The notes: a model not told the origin generated them from the sequence alone. Shown: positions 10,196 through 21,828, counted from the first letter of the stretch. The stretch: 64,000 nt of DNA from Mermis nigrescens (GCA_036768485.1 JAVLUZ010000618.1:177001-241000); one strand, 5' to 3'. Translations and numbers: made by a program.

Positions 10196-11079
10196 ACATA
10201 CTTTTTAGCTACAGCAAAATGTGGTAAAAGTTATTTTTACATTTTACATATTTTCGTTTATTTTGAAATTGTTTTTCTGTGTCGAATAGAGCTGCTATAC
10301 TGCTCTATCCATTTTTTATTCATTGAATTTATGTCCCTTGTGGTTTTACGCTGATAACCTCATAATTAATCGAAAAAATTCTCTAGCCAAGCCACCCTTA
10401 TTTGCTACGTGCTTTTAAATTATGCAGATGAAACCGCAAAATTTTTTATTACATATCGGCAATCGACTTTTTTTGGAAGAAAGAATATTCGGCTATTTCC
10501 GACAAGAATTTACTTTCGTTGACAAACTTGAGCATAGTACTCCTTTTTCTGTTTTTTACAGTACAAAAGTAAGTTCAAGATAAATCTAAAAAACGAAAAA
10601 TTTTGTTGAAGACAAATAACGGGCTTGAGCAAATTTGAAAAATCCGAATTATATTAAATTTGGGATGCCATACGTTTATCACGAGGTTGTGGAGTAGAGT
10701 AACGCTGAATTTCATGTATGGTCTTACTGTATGTAGGTAACAATGCCTTATCATTTATATCATGCTCGACGCCGCACGAGGGCACATGGATGGATTAGAA
10801 GGATTTAGCCCCTTTTCTAAAAATCGATTAGGTACTGCCAGGCGATTGTGATAAGATGCTAGATTTTAATGGCAAAATGTTGAGGTATGGTCGGGATTTG
10901 GCCCGTCTAAATAATAATTTCACAGCAAATCTGTCTACGTATTTATTTACGTTTAACAAAGTGGATAAAATGCATTTTTAAATCGATCTCTATCGCCTTA
11001 TTCCGTCTTAAGTACCATTTTGGTATTTGAAAAGGCTGGAGAACGTCGCCGTTTGCATTTTAAAGTAAAATGTAAGAAC
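10196..11079. other. intron, no gene recognised
   Basis: About 0.9 kb with no family member I recognise and no exon-like ORF. Confidence 0.4.
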
Positions 11080-11249
11080 TAGGCACGCAGCTGGCCGTCC
11101 AATTTTGGGGGGACCAACACCAATTTTGGGGGGACTAAGCCCAAAAAGGCCAAAAATAGCACAAAATAACATTTAAAAGTCCTATATTTCCGATTTTTCT
11201 GAATTGGGGGGGTCCGAACCCCCTCATTCACCACAGAGATACTTGCCTG
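11080..11249 (-). mobile_element. Rep-A copy 3
   Basis: The copy starts TAGGCACGCAGCTGGCCGTC and ends GAGATACTTGCCTG. GTAAGAAC occurs at 11072-11079 and 11250-11257, an exact 8-bp target duplication. Confidence 0.93.
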
Positions 11250-11394
11250 GTAAGAACTGGAATTTAGAGCGACCATTTACTATGTGACTGTCACGAATTT
11301 CACTCCTATATGGCCAATGGCCATTTCTGCTTTGCCCATTTTTCATTTGTTGGACGCCCTAGTTTCCTTACTACTGTATTTATTGTGAACATAG

Positions 11395-11547
11395 ATAAAT
11401 CAATGGCCAAATTCACCGCTTTGTGCACGTTGGGGTTTCCCGAAAGTTTTTATCAAAAATCAAACGAATCGAATAGGAAAATCCGACCTTGCCTATTAGT
11501 CGGATGCTCAGTGACAAGTGTTGACACTCCCGAATCGGCAACAATGC
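11395..11547 (+). CDS. BIRC6: BIRC6 exon 7
   Basis: Fifty-one codons' worth of sequence. RKIRPCLLVGC matches human NIPFPCLLAGG. The start at 11395 is the AG in this stretch that fits the phase-1 end of exon 6. The end at 11547 uses GTGAGC, leaving C for the next exon's CG (Pro). The reading frame runs on past 11547, but the sequence soon becomes Rep-C. Confidence 0.82.
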
Positions 11548-11598
11548 GTGAGCATTTTTTAGATTCTTCACTCGGATGTTTACTGTTTGTTACCGGCA

Positions 11599-11820
11599 TA
11601 AATGCAACGGTTCGAAATATAGGGTGGGGGTCCCTGGCCATTGCGGGGGTAAATGGCCTTCAATATTCGATCAAAAATAGCAAAAAAAGCACATAAAAAT
11701 CGCTAAAAAACGCTATTTTTTCCGAAAATCCAAGAAATGGGGAGGGGGTCGAAAATTTACAGATTTTGGGGGATGGGACGACCGAAGTCGGATAGGGGGG
11801 TCCCCCATCCCCTGTTAACT
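11599..11820. mobile_element. Rep-C copy
   Basis: The copy runs from AAATGCAACGGTTCG through GTGGGGGTCCCTGGCC to GGTCCCCCATCCCCTGTTAA. It lies about 50 bp after the exon 7 donor. Confidence 0.75.
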
Positions 11821-12797
11821 GTCTGAGTACTATTATTTTTAAAGTCCAATAATTTTTTGGTTTCGAAATTGAAATCAATTAGCTGTACTGAATTGGACGG
11901 ATATAAATATAATTAAGTTTGAGACTCACTATAGAATGTAACAGGGTTGTTGTAAGTGGGAATGATGGTGATTTGCTGGCCTTGAAAAATGTTTACAATA
12001 GGTAACGCATGCTAGAAAATATAGAAAAATTGCGTATTTTAATCAAAAGGCGGCAAATTCGTTGAATCTTAATTGTTCTTCAAGAATTTCGCCCAAGTGC
12101 GGCAAAATCAATGTTTTTCATCATTCAAAGCTCCTTGTTGCTTGTTTATTCAAAAATTAGGAAACAGGGAAAAATCGATTGATTGTGTGAATAAATTGAT
12201 GAAATAAGCAAATGCTAATAAAATTTGCTCGAAAAATCCCAATATAACATTCATGTTTATTTCCGCTTATCCGTGTAACACGATTACTTCTCATTGATGA
12301 ATTGTGTCGTTCACTGGTGTGGATCGGCTGGCCCATTTATGTACACATGTCAATAAATTATGCATACTATGCCAAATTTCGTCGACACTTCAAAGAGAAT
12401 TTTCGAGTTTTTTCATTATTTATTGCTTTTTTGATCATAAATTTTCAGTAGTTTTGATAATCGATAGCATTAGATTAAAAGGAAATCTTGTACATGGATG
12501 ACCATTTTTGAATCGATTCGAATTAATCAGGAGTGGTTCTAATTTAATCGAAGTGTTAGACAATCTGCTGACATATTAACTTTATTCTTTCTATGAAACG
12601 TTTTATTAGCTTTTTTATTATGCATTAAAAGCATACTATGCACTGGGTTGGGGAAATAGATTGAACATATTTTAGAAACTTTTGATCGTAAATTTAAATT
12701 TGTAGATTTCATAGATTTTATTAATTGCTGATTTATCTATTTTAAATTTATTTATTTATACACATTCTTTTAGTTTTCATAATTTTTAACTCCTTAC
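11821..12797. other. intron, no gene
   Basis: AT-rich, no repeat family or exon recognised. The last eight bases are the left target duplication of the next element. Confidence 0.4.
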
Positions 12798-13026
12798 CAT
12801 AGGTGGGCATCACCGACATTCTGGGTGGGGTTCAAGGTTTTTCAAAGGTCGAAAAATGGTTTTAAAAATGGTGGTATGGCAAAACAACACCATTTTTCAA
12901 CGTTTCTCATCGAGCACTATCCATTGGCATTAAAAAATTGCGAAAAAAAACAAAAAACAATTAAAAAAATTGAATTCAAGGGGGGGGGAGTGCATACCCT
13001 CTAAACCGCTCCCACGCCCACGTGTG
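12798..13026 (+). mobile_element. Rep-B copy 1
   Basis: The ends are CATAGGTGGGC and GCCCACGTGTG. CTCCTTAC occurs at 12790-12797 and 13027-13034, an exact 8-bp duplication. Internal landmarks are AAATGGTGGTATGGC and CATCGAGCACTATCCATTGG. It ends 34 bp before exon 8. Confidence 0.92.
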
Positions 13027-13060
13027 CTCCTTACTCCACTGTTTTAAATGGTGATTGCAG

Positions 13061-13198
13061 CGGGCCTTAAAAAGACCAGATCTGACTTGCCTTTAAATCA
13101 AAAAACGATGCAGTTAGAGCACGTTAGCACCGCGTCTTGTGTAAACACGTCTTCCGAGCCTTGCCTTTTGGTCTACCGAATCGACGAAAGACCTCCAC
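13061..13198 (+). CDS. BIRC6: BIRC6 exon 8
   Basis: EPCLLVYRIDERP matches human LPVLLLYSIKESD. The acceptor GATTGCAG is in the right phase (C+CG, Pro) and the donor is GTAATA. The first two thirds is a polar linker without close human similarity. Confidence 0.88.
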
Positions 13199-13488
13199 GT
13201 AATATATACCTCATTTTATGCTTATTTTTAGTTTGAAAAGCGCAATTAACAGTTTTTTTAATTCGTTAATTCCAGATTATTTTACTAAAATATATCAGAT
13301 TCGGATGATATAATTTAGACATACAAATATTATTGATTTTCATGTAAAAAATTCAATCTTTAAGTAGACCTGTGCTAATTTATATTTACTTCTGGCTGTT
13401 TAGGCCTATTGATTTTGCAGAAATTGCACTTCGTCAATGTTTGAATATTTGTTTAAAGACATGTCATGCGTCGATGTATATGCACATA

Positions 13489-13720
13489 CATGTAACGGCT
13501 CAAAATGTTGGGGTGGGTGTCCCCGGCCATTTTTAGGGGGGGGGGTAAATGACTGCCAAATTTTGGCTAAAAACGGCCAAAAAAACACCTGAAAACGGCC
13601 AAAAAAATCAATTTTTCCAAAAATCTTGGGGGAGGGGTCAAAAATTTACTGGCTTTGGAGGGATGGGGGGGGACGGCCGACTTTTGGTGGGGGTCCATCC
13701 ACCCCCTCTTACATATATGT
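13489..13720. mobile_element. Rep-C copy
   Basis: The copy runs from CATGTAACGGCTC through GTGTCCCCGGCCATTTTTAG and GGCCAAAAAAACACC to CCACCCCCTCTTACAT. The CATGTAAC and TTACAT ends are inverted. Confidence 0.75.
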
Positions 13721-13970
13721 ATATGTATATTTATTTGAAGAGCTGCACTCTGCCCTCTACCAAATTTTTGATTATTTGAGAAAAGTTTTACCATAAATTT
13801 ACTTTTCAGTCAAATATGCAATCTCTTTAGCAATAAAAAAATTAGGCAAATTCGGACTGCGATCGAGAATAGAAAGTTTTTCTCATTTCGAATCCAAGAC
13901 TTAATTTTTCAGGCATTTTATTCCACAAAAATGTTTTTCTGTAAAAGCGTTGTAACAGTTTTTTGAACAG

Positions 13971-14423
13971 GCATGGCAACGCAGCCATTAACAAACGCAG
14001 CGCAAGCCACGTCGTCCTTGCTGAATCTGGAAGAAAATCAGACTGTGATTTCGGCTGTCAATGACCTTAACGCGGACATTATTAAAAATCAGAATACAGT
14101 AATTAATCAAGAACAGGCTACAGTACAATCAGATGATAACTTTAATCAGAAGCAGGCTACAGTACAATCGGGAGATGGTTTTCCGATCCAATCGGCTTCC
14201 AATTTTCAATCAGCGATTGCAAACCAGGCAATTTATCAAAATACTTTAACCGGCAAACTGGACTGGAACCAGCAGGACATGGAGAACTTATTCCAGCATT
14301 GCGTGCAAATGTGTGACGCTTTGACATTCGGTAACGATGGTCAGGCGCAATTGGGTGAGAGTTCGCAAGATTATTACGCCGAATATCCTCTGCCATTTGC
14401 TATGTCGCCGACTGAAAATGAAG
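13971..14423 (+). CDS. BIRC6: BIRC6 exon 9, Gln/Asn-rich
   Basis: The 151-codon exon is joined to exon 8 by C+GC (Arg). Start similarity to human is weak. Residues are rich in Gln, Asn and Ala. It contains an internal direct repeat: CAGGCTACAGTACAATC occurs near 14114 and again near 14153, giving two QATVQS units. It ends with donor GTATTT in phase 1. It fits the poorly conserved linker between the CLLVY segment and the SITP segment. Confidence 0.8.
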
Positions 14424-14458
14424 GTATTTTTTAACCTTATTATACATTCGTTTCGCTC

Positions 14459-14494
14459 ATAGGTACCACTCCAAATTTTGCTTGGGGGTCTCCG
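14459..14494. mobile_element. Rep-C-like piece, left of nested Rep-A
   Basis: CACTCCAAATTTTGCTTGGG followed by gggtctccg resembles the Rep-C start. Rep-A has inserted into it. Confidence 0.5.
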
Positions 14495-14674
14495 CAGGCA
14501 CGTATCTCTGGAGGGAATGGGGGAAGAGGGGTTCGGACCCCTAAAATTCAGAAAAATCGGAAAAATAGGACTTTTTAAACATTATTTTGTGCTATTTTTG
14601 GCCTTTTTGGGCTCAGTCCTCCCCAAAAAATTAGTGTTGTTCCCCCCAAAAAAGGATGGCCAGCTACGTGCCTG
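14495..14674 (+). mobile_element. Rep-A copy 4, nested in Rep-C-like DNA
   Basis: The ends are CAGGCACGTA and TACGTGCCTG. GGTCTCCG occurs at 14487-14494 and 14675-14682, an exact 8-bp duplication. It lies 71 bp after the exon 9 donor. Confidence 0.95.
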
Positions 14675-14830
14675 GGTCTCCGCTCATTTCAAGGCGGGTA
14701 AATGACCTCCAATTTTCGGCCCAAAAAGGCCAAACACTTAAAAATGGCCGAAAAACGTAGGTTTCTGCTAAAAATAAATGATTAAAAATTTTCCGACTTT
14801 GACAGATGGGGAGGTACGAACGAGTTGTAG
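14675..14830. mobile_element. Rep-C-like piece, right of nested Rep-A
   Basis: GGCGGGTAAATGACCTCC and AAAAAGGCCAAACACTTAA continue the diverged Rep-C copy. Its end is unclear. Confidence 0.5.
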
Positions 14831-15764
14831 TGGACGATCCCACATTCTCCATTTTATAAATTTGGTCTTACTGTATTGCAACCTCGACGTTGTTTTGAAT
14901 ATTTTGAAAATCTGTGAGAATTTCTTCGTTGCTCTGTGAAGGCGCTGTGTGTTTAAGGTCCTTCTTTGGCAGAAATGCAATAATTTTTGCACTTTTCGCG
15001 AATACGGTAAATTTAGCACTTTTCAGCCGTTTTCCCGATAAACTTCCTAGAAGACTTAGTCGTTTCGCATCGAATACATAGAAATCTAGTATCTTTGTTA
15101 TTTTCAGGAACTAAACCACTGTTCATCTTTGTTAAAATCGTACATACATATATAAATACATTCTCACGCCTATGTATGTATAACCAGGGCATATTAACAG
15201 GGAAGCCTCCCGCCTCCTCTGGGCCAAAAAAAGTAATTGAAATGTGAGATAACGCACGAAAAGATGTAAAAATTGCTGGTTTTTGTCGTAAAAACTTAAA
15301 TTTGAATTTTAGCCACCCGAAAATTTACCGAGATTTAGACCATCTTATGTTGGTTTTGTGCTCCCATCTTGGGAGAATCCTGTGTACGGACCTATCAACC
15401 CCTACATATGCATGCACATATGTACATACTCGAGTATATTACGTTCAAAAAATTTCATCGCACAAAGATTCCCGGAAATCATTGTGCATTTTTAGGGCGG
15501 CCCTTTCATCTATCAGAATTTTAAGAGTGTAAAATAAGATGAAATTCTGTTAGCGCATAAAGGAATATCACACGTAAAAGTTTTGCCGTTGAATCTTTGT
15601 TACATATTTGCAGTTAGTATCAAAATTAAACTGGGCTAGTCAATTCTGGAGCGGGAAATGCATGCAATTTAGTATGAATTGAATATGGACAGATTGACTT
15701 TATTTTCCACGTCAGAGACTGATTTTGTTTACATTGGCATGTTCCTTTTATGAATAATGTTTAG
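14831..15764. other. intron, no gene
   Basis: No exon or assigned repeat. The palindromic word GTACATATGTAC-type sequence is frequent. Confidence 0.4.
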
Positions 15765-16017
15765 CGTAGGTGGGCATAATGTTTAACGCAGGTGGGCAAA
15801 GTAGGGTGCAAGATTTTTTTGAAGGTCGAAAAATAACCTTAAAAATGGTGGTATGGCGATAAAAACACCATTTTTCGACGTTTCTCATCAAGCACTATCC
15901 AATGGCATTAAAAAATTGCGAAAAAAACGAAAAAAATTTAAAAAAATTGAATTCTGGGGGGGGGTATTTTGGTTTCTGGGGGTGCATACCCCCCAAACCT
16001 CCCCACGCCCAGGTGTG
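15765..16017 (+). mobile_element. Rep-B copy 2
   Basis: The body matches Rep-B (AAATGGTGGTATGGC, AGCACTATCCAATGGCATT, CACGCCCAGGTGTG). The left end is duplicated: AATGTTTAGCGTAGGTGGGC is followed at once by AATGTTTAACGCAGGTGGGC. Confidence 0.85.
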
Positions 16018-16029
16018 GATGGCCAGAGG

Positions 16030-16188
16030 CAGGCACGTGTCACGGGGGGAGGGGGGGGGTCGGACCCCCAAAATTAAAAAGAATCGGACTTTTTTAAAGG
16101 TTATTTTGTGCTATTTTTGGCCTTTTGGGATGGTCACCCTAAAAATCGGTGTCGGTCCCCCAAAATAGGACGGCCAGCTACGTGCCTG
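16030..16188 (+). mobile_element. Rep-A copy 5
   Basis: The ends are CAGGCACGTG and TACGTGCCTG. GCCAGAGG occurs at 16022-16029 and 16189-16196, an exact 8-bp duplication. It sits 12 bp beyond the Rep-B copy. Confidence 0.95.
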
Positions 16189-16718
16189 GCCAGAGGGGGT
16201 TGAGATTTAAAAACGGTCACTTAGCCAAAATGTTAAAATGTAATTCTTGAGGTTGAAGGGTATGTGTATCCTATTCTAAAATGTATTTTTTCTAAAGATT
16301 GGCAGTTTTAAACAATTTATCAAGTGGATAATCCGTAATTATGTGGAAAACAATTGGCAAAAAATGAAAGACTATGGAAAAATTTATACTTTTGAAGTAA
16401 ACTGACCAGGTTCACTGAACTTTGGGTTAGCTGAATTGCAATTTCCCCCAGTAATATCAAACTTTTCCCAGCAGCAACTTATATTTCAGCGAAATCGCCT
16501 GACTACCGGATTTTTAAAATCTTAGGGAGAGGTAATATCCCCTCTCACCCCTCCCTATGCCCTTATGTGATGTTTAAAGATTGGGGGTCACGGATAAAAT
16601 CTGTACGAAACTTTTTGAGCCGTAATAACGCTACCAGTCCATCGTAACAAGTTTCAACTTTTGCCTGCTGCAAAATCGAGTAGGTAGGTCATAAATTTTT
16701 ATATTTCTGAAAATCACT
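16189..16718. other. intron with old repeat tail
   Basis: Around 16490-16575 AAATCGCCTGACTACC and CTATGCCCTTATGTGATG resemble the tail also seen at 30690-30780 and 62220-62275. This suggests one more family that I could not delimit. Confidence 0.4.
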
Positions 16719-17517
16719 GTTTTTTTTATTTTGTACAAGGTCCATTTGTAAATGTACAAAGACGGCGCCCGAAACTCGTTGTACATTTTGTACATAGAAA
16801 ATGATAGTGCAATAGAATATGATGTAGTATGCGTTCTATGTAAACACGAGTTTTATTACCAGTGGTTGTGTATCGTTGCAATTTACGGGTCTCTGATAAT
16901 AAGAATTACAATAATTTCTCAGCGCGGCGCAAATCCTCGGGAAATTCTGCTATTTTTAGCATTTTCATATAGATTTTCCGTATTTTAATGAAAGATATTC
17001 AGACCGCTAGATTTGCGGGAAGCGCTGAAAATTTTGTTAATGCTACCTAAAATACAACTTCAATAATGACAGACACACTAGAAAATTGCCGAATTAATTC
17101 AGCACGATTTTCTCATTTATATATACTTTGACATTCAAATAAAGTTTAGATTTCAAGGACAAGGCAAAAATGTCTGAAATCGCTAAATCAAAGTGAAATT
17201 AGGAAGTATCAAATTTTTTGGCCAATTTAAGCCCTTAGAATCAATGCTGGAGCTTCGTGAAGAAATAACACAGTTATCAACGCCTAAAACTATATTTTTG
17301 ACGTTCAAACTTAATTTTTGCTGTTATAATAGCATGCAGAACGAATCATAAGTACCTACATACCTACTTATGCCTTATTCTGACGCAAAGCGTAAGAAAT
17401 TTCAGATAGCTTCTTTTTTTACTGGTTTTTTCCCAAAAAGTTTTGTACATGTACAAAGACGGTATCGAGAAGTCTTTGTACACCTGGAAAAATGTTTGCC
17501 GAATACAAAAAAAACAA
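16719..17517 (+). mobile_element. diverged Rep-H-like element
   Basis: The left part (ATTTTGTACAAGGTCC near 16730) and right end (TTTTGTACATGTACAAAGAC then GCCGAATACAAAAAAAAC) match Rep-H, with an unrelated or heavily diverged middle. The hairpin modules are degraded. Confidence 0.55.
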
Positions 17518-18143
17518 AATGTGCTGACAAGGAAGATTTTACGAAAAAACTTGCTTAGGTATCCTACTTTACGCATTGGAAAAGTATCATCTTGTTTTGT
17601 TTACATAAAAACTCTTTATGTCAAACTATTTCAAAAACTTCGAATAGGTAATTGGGCCTCTCTGTATATAACTCGTACATGCATAATACGTATAACCAAA
17701 CATGGACAAAGCGTACAATTTCATTCAACCGGTATCAATAGAGGCTGGACCGGCATCAAAGACCCGCCAGTATCAATGAAAACTTATGCAAAATGCCGTA
17801 CAAATCGAAGAAAAATGATGGGAGTACACTAAAATGACTCTAAAACCGACTAATTAGTCATTAAACTAGAAAAAGGAAGATGTATATAGAAAAGCACAAG
17901 AGAATGATTCGAAAACCAACTAATCAATCAATCAATCAACCAATGACTAACCGATCAATAATCAGTAAACAATCAAACAACCAATAGTTTACCAATCAAC
18001 CATTGAATAACCGATCAACCCAACGAACAACCACTTTGTTAAAGGACAACCGACCAAAATTCGGCAGCCGGTATCAGCGGGAAGATTTGTCCATGTATGC
18101 ATATAACTAAGAGGTTCGTATCGTACAGGAAACAGTATGTATA
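17518..18143. repeat. intron with AATC-rich simple repeat
   Basis: From about 17910 to 18050 the sequence is a degenerate (AATC)n/(CAACCAAT)n run. The ORF at 17443-17832 crosses the Rep-H end and is not taken as a gene. Confidence 0.5.
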
Positions 18144-18599
18144 CAGTGCTCGCCATGAAAGTTGACGCACTATTATTGTAAGATTAATGCTAGATAATGC
18201 GTCGCGAGCGCCGTGTTTTGTCGATTATTCTGTATCAACTTGTGTTTTCTGTTATAGGATATTATTATCTAACATGCCGTTAATGCGGCGATGCAGACGG
18301 AGCAATTTAGCTATTAATAGCATCAAGAAAACGAAGCGCGCACGTGAATGGCGTTGGATCTAAGGGCATCCACGCGCGTGTTCAAAGCCGTTCACGTGCA
18401 CGTTTAAAGCCGTTCACATGCGAACTTCGTTTTCTTGATGCTATTAATAGCTAATTCTCCTTCTGCGTCGCCGCATTAACGGCATGTTAGAGAATAAAAT
18501 CCTATAATAAAAAACAGGTCGATACAGGATAATGGACCCGATGCATTATCCAACATTGATCTTACAATAAGGGTGCGTCAACTTCCATGGCGAGCACTG
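18144..18599. mobile_element. foldback (hairpin) Tc1-type element 1
   Basis: The whole element is one long inverted repeat. CAGTGCTCGCCATGAAAG at the left pairs with the same word inverted at the right end. The inner arms pair through AATTTAGCTATTAATAGCAT and its inverse, around a GC-rich centre. The flanks are TA on both sides. The CAGTGCTCGCC end resembles Tc1-family ends (CAGTGCTGGCC). A relative lies at 60421-60826. Confidence 0.88.
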
Positions 18600-18656
18600 T
18601 ATGTGCAATTGATACGTCTGTGTATTCTTACGTACATATATTATATTACGCTTAAG

Positions 18657-18842
18657 TTTCGTTTGGATTGCTTGATGACACACCAACGGATGACTATGAG
18701 GAATTTGTGCCACAGTCAGCGGTTGCTACAGGCCCTCAGATTTTCAATCCGCCATTGATTGAGTTGACTGCTGACGCTAACAATAATGCTGATATTGGTG
18801 AAAACATCGAATCTACGCATATTGACAGGACCGACACCGACG
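18657..18842 (+). CDS. BIRC6: BIRC6 exon 10, acidic linker (3' end uncertain)
   Basis: Phase-correct after exon 9 (G+TT, Val), with acceptor CGCTTAAG. It encodes an acidic stretch (LLDDTPTDDYEEF and onward) without clear human similarity. Two donors keep the phase of exon 11: GTGAAA at 18798 (stronger) and GTATTA at 18843. The longer end is given. The open frame continues to 18943. Confidence 0.65.
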
Positions 18843-19122
18843 GTATTATACATTCCAATGAGGGGGGGGTCGACCCCTACCTCAGGGTCCAAGACTCGAA
18901 TCGCTGTCAGATGATTTTAAGCTATCAAGCATTATCCACATGATTTTTTGATACGAAAGTGACAAAGATAATGAAAATTTTCGGCGCTTCGCGCCGACCA
19001 GTACATTTCTGTTTTGTTTATCCATAAAATGCTTAGAATGAAGTTGAAATGATCTGAAAAGTCAAAATTTTCGATGAATTCTTATATGTTCTACTTACAA
19101 TAGTGACGAAACTAGTCAGAAT

Positions 19123-19852
19123 CAGCGTTTTTTTGTACAAGGTCCGTTTGTACATGTACATGTACAAAGATGGTCCCCAAAAGTCTTTGTACATTTTGTA
19201 AATGCAAATTTTCGTATACTATAATATAGTACAGTGGCGATTTTAGTGTAGTAAAACAGGGTTTTCGATCTTTCTCGGTGTATTTTAGCTAATTTCTAGG
19301 TTTCTGACGCCAAAAATTACTAAAAATTGTCTCAAAACGGTGCGAACCGCCGAAAAATTTGACATTTTTCCATTTTAAATGTCAATTCTGCTATTCTAAA
19401 GATGTATAGGACAAACAATTACTCATTTCGGCGCGAAGCACCGAAAATTTTTGGGAATTTAATACCTTTTTACAGTTTTTGTCTTTCCAAAAATCTTTGT
19501 ACATTTTGTACGCACAAATTTTTGGGTACTATAATCTTGTACACTAGCGATTTTAGTGTGGTAAATAACAGAGTTGTTCGACTTTTGGTAGTGCATCTTA
19601 GCTAGTTTCTGGGTCTCTTTGGGCAAAAATCAATAAGAATCGTCTTAAACTTGACATTTTTCTTTTGAAATGCAATTTCTGCCATTATAAAGATATATAG
19701 AACACACAATTACTCATTTCGGAAAGTTTTTGCGACTTTCAGACCTTTTTAGCAATTTTTGTCTTCCCAAAAATCTTTGTACATGTACAAAGACGGTCCC
19801 TAAAAGTATTTGTACATCGTGGAAAATCTTTGCCGGGTACAAAAAAACACTG
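19123..19852 (+). mobile_element. Rep-H copy, long form
   Basis: The copy starts CAGCGTTTTTTTGTACAAGG and ends GGGTACAAAAAAACACTG. GTCAGAAT occurs at 19115-19122 and 19853-19860, an exact 8-bp duplication. The middle is duplicated: the stretch from CATTTTGTA-AATGCAAATTTT to the AATTACTCATTTCGG block is repeated once. Confidence 0.92.
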
Positions 19853-20492
19853 GTCAGAATGAGACAAAATGAACTAAAAAATGCAGTTTCCTACATCAAA
19901 ACATGGTGTAGGATATTTGCAAAAAGGCTAGAATTCTTAATTTAGTGGTCCCAAAGTTTAGGATTTAACCCTCTTCCTGAACTTTCGACATGAGAAACTA
20001 TAGACGGTATGATTAATTTGAGATTTGTCGGATAATAAATAAATGTGCTTATATTTAATGTGCGTATATTTATAGAGGATTCAGGAACGATTTATTTTGT
20101 AAAATAATGAACAATTTCAATTAAAAATTACTTCCCTTTGTGAGAGTTAGCGATGACATTGTCAATCACTTCAATTTTGTCATAGGTTTTAAAAATTATT
20201 CGAGTTTTAATCCGATGAGATTACAGTTTACGTCGCTCGGCCCTTTCATTTTCTGTCCGAATTTTATGTTCCCGACTTCGATTTCCATTAGGGAAAGCTG
20301 AAAAATTCCGATGGAAAATTAGACAGATTAAGGCCTAATTGAGCAAAAGATGTATTTTCTACGAAAGTGCTTGAGATAATCTACAAATTTTTTATTAAGG
20401 TAGCTTTTGCACCGTATAACAGTCCTCCTTTCAGCTCGAATTCCATTTTAGCTAATAAAAACCAGTCTTTTCCCGAATCAAGTGTTGGTGAC
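19853..20492. other. intron, no gene
   Basis: AT-rich, with no family match or exon. Confidence 0.4.
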
Positions 20493-20736
20493 CATAGGTG
20501 GGCGGCACCAAAGTACTGGGGGTGCAAGATCTTTTCTAAGGTCAAAAAATGGCCTTAGAAATGGTGGTATGGCGAAAAAAACATAATTTTTCAACATTAC
20601 TCTTCGAGCACTATCCATTGGCATCAAAAAATTGCGAAAAAACAAAAAAATTGAATTCTGAGGGTATTTCGGTTTCTGGGTGGGTATTTAAATTTATGGG
20701 GGTGCATAACCCTCGAACCCCGCACGCCCAGGTATG
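20493..20736 (+). mobile_element. Rep-B copy 3
   Basis: The copy runs from CATAGGTGGGCGGCACC to CGCACGCCCAGGTATG. Flanks TTGGTGAC and TTCATGAC agree at six of eight bases. Confidence 0.85.
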
Positions 20737-20945
20737 TTCATGACCCGATCCCGAGCGATTTTGACGCTAAACTATCCTCACTGGCATTCATTGCTGCCTC
20801 TTTCATCGAAATTTGATGTTTAACATGCATGATTCTTAAGGTCAGTAGAACTACTGCGTAAACTGACTGCTATATGCTATACGCTAGCCGTTCACTTGTG
20901 TATAAAAGCGGATTTCACAAAAAAATTTATAAAAACGTCTTGTTC

Positions 20946-21525
20946 CAGCGGCGGATCTTGGATTTTTCCAGGTGACGCTGTATTCCAACATTTTCGAAAA
21001 CGGCCGAAAATACATGAGTGCAAAAATGTGCCCTTCGTATGCGAAATAGGTTTTTCGGCGTTTTGCGTTGTCTAATTTTATTTAAAATCGTTTTTAACGC
21101 TACATTTTTCGAAATATAAAATGTTTGACAATTTGGCTAAAAACATCATGAAATATCTTTGGTTTTAGCGAAAATCTGGCTCGAAGCGCTGGAAAATTTA
21201 TGAAATTTAAGCGCAAGAACGTTCAAAAGCTCGAATTGCTGCTTGATTTCCTGTCTTTGTAGCATTTGAAGCGAAACATCGAAAAGTTTCAGAAGTCATG
21301 CTTGAAAATAGAAAAAAACATTGCTGTAAAAACTGTTTCTGCTCTTGAAATCGTTTTGAAACCGATTCCCTGTGCAAAACTTTGGCTTCCGGGCCGCCAA
21401 GAAAGTAAGTAAATGTCAATAACGAGTATTATCCGGCGAGCAAAATTTCAAAAATTATAATACTGACGACCAAAAATTATTGCAAATCACATATTTATCC
21501 ATGCTTTATCTCGCCATTTTTTACA
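20946..21525 (+). mobile_element. Rep-F copy 1, right end missing
   Basis: The copy starts CAGCGGCGGATCTTGG. It shares GCTTGATTTCCTGTCTTTG, GCGAAACATCG and CTTTATCTCGCC with the Rep-F copies at 38876 and 49707. It lacks the TCCGCCCCTG end. Confidence 0.7.
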
Positions 21526-21653
21526 AAAGTACCTAAGGCAGTTCTTAATTTTTGTAGAAGTGCGATCGAAGTATGCTCTTTATTTAGAAACGCGTCTAAA
21601 ATGTCGGACTGCAACTTACATAAATACATAAGCGCTTTTTAATTACTTTATAG

Positions 21654-21802
21654 GCAATGATGTTGCTGATTCTGTCATGGCACCGCCTTTTAATGCGAAT
21701 GCGGGTATTGGCGGGCAAAACGACCCAAAAATTGGTGATCTTAATGATGCTCTGTCAGTTCGTTTGATTCCGTGGCAGCGACTGCGACTACTTGACCTTA
21801 TA
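21654..21802 (+). CDS. BIRC6: BIRC6 exon 11
   Basis: Two bases plus 49 codons, joined to exon 10 by G+GC (Gly), ending in phase 0 at donor GTACGT. ALSVRLIPWQRLRLLDLI aligns with human GTLVQCLRLPKF, the segment just before the SITP motif. A Rep-A element starts 26 bp after the donor. Confidence 0.85.
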
Positions 21803-21828
21803 GTACGTTTATCCGTACATGTAAACAC

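Noticed and set aside
11548..11696. Continuation of exon 7 reading frame
   Set aside because: GTGAGC at 11548 is a good donor in the needed phase, and the extension enters Rep-C sequence.
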